Shown piece after piece: positions 6,006-8,484 of a stretch of 8,484 nucleotides of DNA; the stretch's first letter is position 1; every line of letters begins with the position of its first letter. The stretch covers positions 1 to 8,484 of the forward strand of contig JAMCTB010000103.1 of NCBI GenBank assembly GCA_023380955.1. The letters are read 5' to 3'. The position numbers and the translations under genes are program-made. Source of the DNA: Chloroflexota bacterium (GTDB lineage Bacteria; Chloroflexota; UBA6077). The notes under the pieces are model-generated. The model was not told the DNA's origin. It saw only the letters and a program-made list of their open reading frames with translations, and did no database searches.

Positions 6006-6463
6006 CCCCCTTCCTGGGCGTGATCTTTGGCGACCACCCCTCCGAGCGAACCACCAGCAGTCCCGCGCCCGACGAAGCCGCCGCCATCAGGTCAGCGGCG
6101 ACCTTGCTTGAGCTGCCTCTTGATCTCCTCCCGCACTCGCTCCTTTCGACATCAAGTTCCCCTTCTGGGAAGTTCTCAAACGTGCGGTTTCTGCCTCACC
6201 CCAAGGTGGGACGCCCTGGCAGGCAAGTCCTGGGCCCGATCGAACGCCCCCAGGGAGCGAGAGAGGCAGGTCGGAACCGCGACGGCCAACCGTGCTGGAA
6301 GAGATCCTGCCGAGAGTTGTGCCGGGGGCGAGAGCGGTAGGTTGCAGTACTTGGAGGCGCTGGAGGGCGTCTTGAAACACCGAGGCGTTGATGTCCATCG
6401 CCCAAGACAGGAATTGGCGCGGGCGCAGTCGGAGAAGGAACGTGAGAAAGAAACCGCCTTCGG

Positions 6464-6477
6464 GAGCCGTGCGGCTC
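6464..6477 (-). terminator. Hairpin directly after the methyltransferase gene
   Basis: On the minus strand GAGCC, the loop GCAC and GGCTC form a perfect 5-bp stem starting 1 bp after the TAA stop. A pyrimidine-rich GGTTTCTTTCTC follows about 10 nt later rather than directly. This is a plausible but imperfect intrinsic terminator. Confidence 0.4.
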
Positions 6478-6478
6478 G

Positions 6479-7204
6479 TTAGTGGGGCCTGGCTACCCCA
6501 GCGACCAGGGGCATGAGCGGGAAGGGCATCTCCTCCTTCATCTCCACGATCTCGAAACCCGCCGCCTTGATAGCACCGACGGTCCGGCGGTTCAGGTGGC
6601 AGCCGGCGCCGAACTGTTCCCAGACCGGGGTCAGCAGATCTTGCACTCCCGCGGTCGCTCCTTTAGCCCGAACGTGCTCGATGAAGCGGAAGGTGCCGCC
6701 GGGCTTCAGGACACGCCTGACCTCAGCCAGGGCTCGGGCAGGACCCGCCACGGTGCAAAACACCAGGGTGGCGACCACCGTGTCGAAGGAAGCGTCGGGG
6801 AAGGGCAGAGCTTCGGCGACGGCCTGGTGGAACTCGACGTCAAGCCCCAGGCTCCTGGCCCGCTTCGCCGCTCGCCGGAGCATGAAGGGATCCGGCTCGG
6901 CGGCGACGATCTTCTCTGCCTGCTGGTAGTACGGGAAGTTGGCTCCAGTCCCGGCGCCGATCTCCAGGACCGTGCCGGTGGCCTCGCCCGCGACGAGAGG
7001 ACGGAGGCGGCTGAGCACCCCTGACTCGCCCGCTCGGGTGACGAGGTCGTAGGTGGCGGCAAACCAGGGGTGGCCCCTGAACTCCAACCTATCCTCAGCA
7101 CCGGTTGGGGCGCCTCGCCGATTCAACCTCTCCGCCACGGTCTTGAGTGCCAAGGCGCCGGCCGCGGCCAAGAGGACGGTTGCCAAGGAAGATGGCAGCT
7201 TCAT
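6479..7204 (-). CDS. Membrane-anchored METTL7-like SAM-dependent methyltransferase
   Basis: Encodes 241 residues. An N-terminal hydrophobic segment (about 5-24, SLATVLLAAAGALALKTVAE) followed by basic RLNRR suggests a membrane anchor. The rest is a class I Rossmann methyltransferase: motif I VLEIGAGTGANFPYY (about 79-93), the acidic ribose-binding position in AAEPDP (Glu103), ALPFPDASFDTVVATLVFCTV (about 132-152), and VLKPGGTFRFIEHV (165-178), followed by a C-terminal CHLNRRTV helix. The combination GTGANF, CTV, GG-x-x-F-x-EHV and an N-terminal anchor closely resembles the METTL7/TMT1 thiol methyltransferases, so a small thiol or sulfide (possibly a selenol) is a reasonable substrate guess; UbiE-type quinone or lipid methylation is the alternative. 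ATG at 7202-7204 was chosen because the membrane segment starts there. AGGAGG lies about 15 nt upstream, which is farther than usual. The stop is TAA. It is divergent from the multicopper oxidase gene. Confidence 0.92.
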   Translation of the reverse strand: MKLPSSLATVLLAAAGALALKTVAERLNRRGAPTGAEDRLEFRGHPWFAATYDLVTRAGESGVLSRLRPLVAGEATGTVLEIGAGTGANFPYYQQAEKIVAAEPDPFMLRRAAKRARSLGLDVEFHQAVAEALPFPDASFDTVVATLVFCTVAGPARALAEVRRVLKPGGTFRFIEHVRAKGATAGVQDLLTPVWEQFGAGCHLNRRTVGAIKAAGFEIVEMKEEMPFPLMPLVAGVARPH

Positions 7205-7513
7205 GGATTTTTGACGTGGCCTCCTACAGCAATCGCGGCTCCCAACCACGGCAGATACGGCTATGGGAGGATACCGACTCCGTCACTGCCTGCTCTCCGT
7301 TTTTCTGCCCAGTTCGCCGTTGCAGCGGGTTCCAGAGACCATCGGAGCCGACCTAGCGCAAGAGCCAGACCTTCGCGAGATTCGCAGCAATTCTTCACAA
7401 CATCTTCACAGGAATCCGGGGCTCCTGGCATCTCTGCTGCTCTTACGTCCTGCGCGTGCCCAACGGCATCAACGCGGCCCACCGCAAACCAACTGCGTGC
7501 AAGGAGAACCCCG
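7205..7513. other. Divergent intergenic region, methyltransferase / multicopper oxidase
   Basis: 309 bp between divergently transcribed genes; it must hold promoters for both. The only sharp signal is the TTCACA direct repeat at 7394-7410. No -10/-35 pair close to consensus is evident on either strand, which would suit activator-dependent promoters. No supported coding sequence. Confidence 0.45.
7394..7410 (+). promoter_or_regulatory. TTCACA direct repeat, 11-bp period, upstream of the multicopper oxidase
   Basis: TTCACA at 7394-7399 and again at 7405-7410, exactly 11 bp apart, each preceded by TC (TCTTCACA). This is the PhoP/OmpR-type direct-repeat pattern and shares TTCTTCACAA with the array at 4247. 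It lies about 104 bp upstream of the ATG. A response regulator is inferred; no sensor kinase or regulator gene is in the window. Confidence 0.45.
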
Positions 7514-8484
7514 ATGTTTACCCGGCGAGAGTTCATCAAGCTCGGCCTGCTGGGAGGCGCGTCCCTCTTCGCGCCGGCCCTGCCGGCAGGAGCCCAGACA
7601 GCCCTGCGTCCCCTTCCCATCCCGAGAACCCTGAGCCCAATCCAGAGCGACTCTACGACCGATTACTTCCTGCTGACCATGAAGCAGGCCCAGGTCGAGA
7701 TCCTGCCTGGGCTCGAGACCACCATCTGGGGCTACGACGGGGAGTTCCCTGGCCCCACCATCCGCGCGAGGAGCGGGCGCAGCGTGGTGGTGCGGCAGAT
7801 CAACGAGCTGCCCGAGCGAATGAGCGTCCACCTCCACGGGGGCCACGTGGCTCCCGACTCGGATGGCCACCCGACGGACCTCATCCCGCCGGGGGCCTCC
7901 AGGGACTACATCTATCCCAACAGCCAGGATGCCTGCACCCTCTGGTACCACGACCACGCCATGGACGCGACTGCCCCCCACGTCTACAGGGGGTTAGCAG
8001 GCATGTACATAATCGAGGACGATTTCGAGAAGGACCTTCCGCTGCCGAGGGGGGACTACGATGTCCCCTTGGTTATCCAGGACCGCTCCTTCAATCCAGA
8101 CGGCTCGCTGAGCTACACCCTGACGAGCCAGGGCATGATGGGAGGGATGATGGGAGGGATGAGGGGACTGGGCGGGGGGATGATGGGCGGCGGTATGATG
8201 GGGATGATGGGAGATCGGGTCTTCCTCGGCAATACCGTCCTGGTCAACGGCGCCGTCCAGCCGTACCTGGAGGTGGCCACGCGGAGATACCGTTTTCGGC
8301 TGCTCAACGGCTCCAACGCCCGGGAGTACTCCCTGGCGCTGAGTTCTGGCAGGCCGTTCGTCCAGGTCGGCACCGAGGGCGGGCTGCTGCCGGCGCCTGT
8401 GAGCCGGTCCTCCATCCTGGTCGCCCCCGGCGAGCGGGCGGACGTCATCGTGGACTTCTCCCCCCACGAGCCAGGGCAGAGCGT
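7514..8484 (+). CDS. Tat-exported multicopper oxidase, 3' end missing
   Basis: The visible 323 residues run off the right edge. The N-terminus has a twin-arginine signal (TRREFIKLGLLGG, hydrophobic core, cleavage near PAGAQ), so the enzyme is exported folded. Cupredoxin domain 1 (about 50-168) carries two of the four trinuclear-copper motifs: HLHGGH (His106, His108, His111) and WYHDH (His146, His148), with the typical GEFPGPTIRARSGRSV approach. Domain 2 begins after a Met/Gly insert at about 207-233 (MMGG repeats), with VLVNGAVQPYLEV, YRFRLLNGSNAREYSLAL and VAPGERADVIVDF. The type 1 copper site and the last two motifs lie beyond the window. Likely a CotA/CueO-like laccase that oxidises Cu(I), phenols or metal ions. 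The order of domains and 'LAPGERAD'-type segment favour the CotA/bilirubin-oxidase group. AAGGAG (7501-7506) precedes the ATG by 7 nt. It was absent from simple complete-frame listings only because it is open-ended. Confidence 0.95.
   Translation, partial: MFTRREFIKLGLLGGASLFAPALPAGAQTALRPLPIPRTLSPIQSDSTTDYFLLTMKQAQVEILPGLETTIWGYDGEFPGPTIRARSGRSVVVRQINELPERMSVHLHGGHVAPDSDGHPTDLIPPGASRDYIYPNSQDACTLWYHDHAMDATAPHVYRGLAGMYIIEDDFEKDLPLPRGDYDVPLVIQDRSFNPDGSLSYTLTSQGMMGGMMGGMRGLGGGMMGGGMMGMMGDRVFLGNTVLVNGAVQPYLEVATRRYRFRLLNGSNAREYSLALSSGRPFVQVGTEGGLLPAPVSRSSILVAPGERADVIVDFSPHEPGQS

Larger units (their letters stand above)
5954..6478. other. Noncoding 525-bp stretch
   Basis: No coding sequence that I can support on either strand; overlapping open frames are low-complexity and domain-free. 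It contains the palindrome at 5991-6005, close to the start of the PepSY-like gene, and the hairpin just after the methyltransferase stop (6464-6477). I could not place a promoter for the PepSY-like gene. Confidence 0.45.

Noticed and set aside
6087..6405. Short minus-strand frames between the PepSY-like and methyltransferase genes
   Set aside because: No ribosome-binding site of note, no domain, and competing frames of equal quality. I also looked at a tiny VREEIKRQLKQGRR-type peptide here, which is too short to support.
7469..8467. Minus-strand frames opposite the multicopper oxidase
   Set aside because: Antisense shadows; the plus strand encodes unmistakable copper-ligand motifs and a Tat signal.
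1..8484. tRNA-Sec or other RNA genes, CRISPR arrays, insertion-sequence transposases
   Set aside because: I looked for T-loop-like and clover-leaf patterns, regularly spaced repeats and transposase motifs and saw none. Sec machinery, if present, lies outside the window.

Overview
The window is GC-rich bacterial DNA from an organism I cannot name. An ArsR-family (not MerR-family) metal sensor runs a mercury operon, extracytoplasmic proteins carry Met/Gly-rich tracts, and there is a LysM wall-binding protein. Together these would fit a Chloroflexota- or Actinomycetota-like lineage, but this is a weak inference. No rRNA, tRNA, CRISPR array or transposase is visible.

Layout: (1) 1-695, minus: 5' part of a membrane-anchored LysM protein that runs off the left edge. 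(2) 696-1179: noncoding, with a hairpin and a possible promoter for the LysM gene. (3) 1180-3802, minus: a compact mercury-resistance operon in the order ArsR/CmtR-type sensor, merA (mercuric reductase), merT-like transporter, MerP-like lipoprotein. It is driven by a near-consensus sigma-70 promoter at 3861-3889 whose -10 box overlaps an operator-like inverted repeat. (4) About 3895-4180: a noncoding stretch unusually dense in palindromes, bounded by imperfect inverted repeats of about 25 bp. (5) 4364-8484: extracytoplasmic and copper-type genes: a secreted Met/Gly-rich protein (plus), a two-domain PepSY-like Met/Gly-rich protein (minus), a membrane-anchored METTL7-like SAM methyltransferase (minus), and a Tat-exported multicopper oxidase (plus, truncated by the right edge).

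The main discovery is at 1180-1539. The MerP-like heavy-metal-associated domain is interrupted by an in-frame TGA exactly where the first Cys of the metal-binding CxxC motif should be (U-S-G-C). The reading frame continues beyond it with a complete, well-formed HMA fold, and a two-part hairpin lies at the spacing expected of a bacterial SECIS element. The most economical reading is a selenocysteine-containing mercury-binding lipoprotein, which an ordinary annotation would cut into a 60-residue fragment. A Cys-to-stop mutation or a sequencing error is the alternative.

Proposed working of the operon: the lipoprotein binds Hg(II) outside the membrane, the MerT-like protein carries it inward, and MerA reduces it to Hg(0) with NAD(P)H. 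The ArsR-type sensor would release the promoter when metal binds its Cys65/Cys69/Cys111 set. On the right, 11-bp-spaced TTCACA-type repeats lie about 90-105 bp upstream of both plus-strand genes, suggesting shared control by an OmpR/PhoP-type response regulator. All three right-hand secreted proteins share MMGG/MMGPG tracts, suggesting a common copper (soft-metal) environment.
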